NCBI GenBank assembly: GCA_049999805.1
Contig: JBNGIO010003970.1
Location: 1-64,000 of the forward strand
DNA: 64,000 bases
Reading direction: 5' to 3'
DNA from: Folioceros fuciformis
Lineage: Eukaryota > Anthocerotophyta > Anthocerotopsida > Anthocerotales
Part shown: positions 62,622-64,000 of the stretch, piece after piece
How positions within the stretch are numbered: position 1 is the stretch's first letter
Layout: every line of letters begins with the position of its first letter
Position numbers and translations under genes: made by a program
Notes under the pieces: generated by a model
What the model saw: the letters and a program-made list of their open reading frames with translations, nothing else
Databases searched by the model: none
What the model was told of the DNA's origin: nothing

Positions 62622-63810
62622 ATGGGGAAGCAAAATGGCGAGCTCCTGGTGGAATTATTCGGGAAGGCAAGCAGGGCCGCGGAGAAAGCTGCGGGAGAGG
62701 GATCTGCAGCGAATTCGGAGGAAGAGCGCTGCGTGGATGCGTTGAAAGCTATGAAATCCGTGTCGGTGACCACTTCAGTTCTGGTTGACACGCAGGTATT
62801 GCGGGTGGCCATTTTTTTTCCTAGGCTGCTGCTTCTGTCCAGCTAAATTCTGTCCTCTGCTGCTCCTCCGTGTTGCAGCAATTGCGATGAGCGCATTGGT
62901 TTTCTTTGTTTTGTTTTGTTTTGTTTTTTTTCTCTTGCCAGGGCTCTGCGTTTCGTAGGGTTTCTGGTGTGATGGCGGGCGAGAGATTTTTGGATACCTG
63001 TTTGTGTGCTTTATGTGGTCGTGTTTGAGGTTGTTCATTTGTGCAGCTCGTGCATGGCAGGTTGGCAGGGAGCTGAAGAAACTGGCCAAGCACAAAAGGC
63101 CTAAAATCGCGGCAATGGCCCAGTCGGTGGTGAACGAGTGGAGGAGAATCATCGCCTCTGAAAAAACAGAGAAGAAGGGCTCTCCAGGCGTGCCCGGGAC
63201 CACCAACAACTCAAAATCTTCCATCTCTTTGTCCGATTCGAAGCCTACTGATACGCTTGCGGCCAAGGTGAAGCCCAAGATTGTGAAGACTGGCAGTGAG
63301 TCACGGGACAAATTGCAGGAGCTGTTAATGGAGGCACTTCTGAAGGTGTCCGATGAGGTAGACCCGGAAGTCCGTGAGGTTGCAGAGAAAAGGGATGTGG
63401 CCAAGGTTGCTGGTGATGTCGAGAGGGCCATGTTTGGGAAGCTGGGGCTGTCTACAGGGGTGAACAAGGCTAAGATCCGCTCCATAATGTTCAACTTGAA
63501 GGATCCCAAGAACCCGGATCTCAGAAGAAGGGTACTGTTAGGGGAAATCCAGGCCGAGCAGCTGGTGACCATGAGTGCGGAAGACATGGCAAGTGATCAG
63601 AGGAAGCTTGAAAACGGGAGAATAAAAGAGAAGGCATTGTTCGAGTGTGAACGGGGGCTGAAGCAGGCAGCCTCCACGGATCAATTCAAGTGTGGCAAGT
63701 GCGGACAGAGGAAAACCACATATTTCCAGATGCAGACCCGAAGTGCTGACGAGCCCATGACAACGTTCGTGACGTGTGTGAACTGCAACAACCATTGGAA
63801 GTTCTGCTGA
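62622..63810 (+). CDS. TFIIS: Transcription elongation factor TFIIS
   Basis: Two exons, 62622-62795 and 63061-63810, give 307 aa; animal and yeast TFIIS are about 300 aa. The N-terminal LW domain spans the intron (CVDALKAMKSVSVTTSVLVD, then VGRELKKLAKHKRPKIAAMA). The central polymerase-binding domain runs from about residue 140 (SRDKLQELLMEALLKVSDEV ... KIRSIMFNLKDPKNPDLRRR). The C-terminal zinc ribbon is complete: CGKCGQRKTTYFQMQTRSAD, EPMTTFVTCVNCNNHWKFC. The invariant acidic Asp-Glu pair (RSADEPMT), which stimulates RNA cleavage by stalled RNA polymerase II, is present. The ATG at 62622 follows an in-frame upstream stretch with no better start. Very likely functional in the nucleus. Confidence 0.96.
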
Positions 63811-64000
63811 AAGCTTGGACTGCCTGCAGCGTGCGGCCTATGCCGCGAAGATACGGGGCATTCATATCCGATGCCGGGCCGTCAATCGGAACGCCACATC
63901 GTCCAGGTCTGTTGCTGGAATGGAGTGTGTGGGCTTGTGGGTAGCGGGATAGTGGAAAGAAGCATCAAGATGCTTGTGTTTTAGTCTGGTAGATTTGCTG
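63811..64000 (+). other. 3' region of TFIIS
   Basis: Non-coding sequence after the TFIIS stop codon, presumably its 3' untranslated region. The window ends before any clear polyadenylation signal. Confidence 0.5.

Overview
This is nuclear DNA of a green-lineage eukaryote, most likely a streptophyte alga or a bryophyte-grade plant. The conserved genes are split by many short GT-AG introns, and their products match plant-type families (PCFS4-like, CDC48C, RH31-type helicase, CYP57, plastid SnoaL-like). Large stretches between genes are decayed mobile DNA and tandem repeats. A charophyte such as Chara is my guess; the sequence alone cannot fix the species.

Layout. 1-2.7 kb: repeat-rich DNA with a 48-bp tandem array broken by a 10-N gap. 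2.8-7.4 kb (+): PCF11-like mRNA 3'-end processing factor, convergent with a DCN1-like cullin-neddylation gene (8.5-10.3 kb, -). 10.7-29.9 kb: accessory DNA. It holds a CACTA-type transposase remnant, two decayed copies of a gene with DNA N4/N6-methyltransferase-like motifs, a GC-rich low-complexity block, a 27-bp palindromic array and a decayed coiled-coil ORF. 30.1-33.7 kb (+): CDC48C/NVL AAA ATPase. 34.4-37.7 kb: a Mutator-like element with terminal inverted repeats of about 170-185 bp.

38.1-50.8 kb is a compact gene island. It contains a plastid-type tRNA-binding OB-fold protein (-), a 14-exon BtuF/DUF5522/Dph6-like fusion gene (+), an intronless DEAD-box helicase (-), a SnoaL-like protein (+), a CWC27/CYP57 spliceosomal cyclophilin (+) and prefoldin subunit 2 (+). 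52.3-52.9 kb carries fragments of two host genes (CDC48C and an ABCC transporter). 53.3-60.7 kb (-) is a SUV3 RNA helicase gene with a prefoldin-2 pseudogene inside one intron. 60.8-62.6 kb is AT-rich and empty. 62.6-63.8 kb (+) is TFIIS.

The identifiable genes are mostly housekeeping RNA and protein functions: transcription elongation (TFIIS), 3'-end formation (PCF11), splicing (CWC27), organelle RNA metabolism (SUV3, DEAD-box), ribosome maturation (CDC48C/NVL) and protein folding or neddylation (prefoldin, DCN1). They do not form one pathway. The two least ordinary items are the recurrent methyltransferase-like element family and the three-domain corrinoid-binding-type fusion gene. Gene models were built by hand from splice signals and reading-frame phase. 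Exon lengths sum to a multiple of three for PCF11, CDC48C, the OB-fold gene, the fusion gene, SnoaL, CWC27 and TFIIS.
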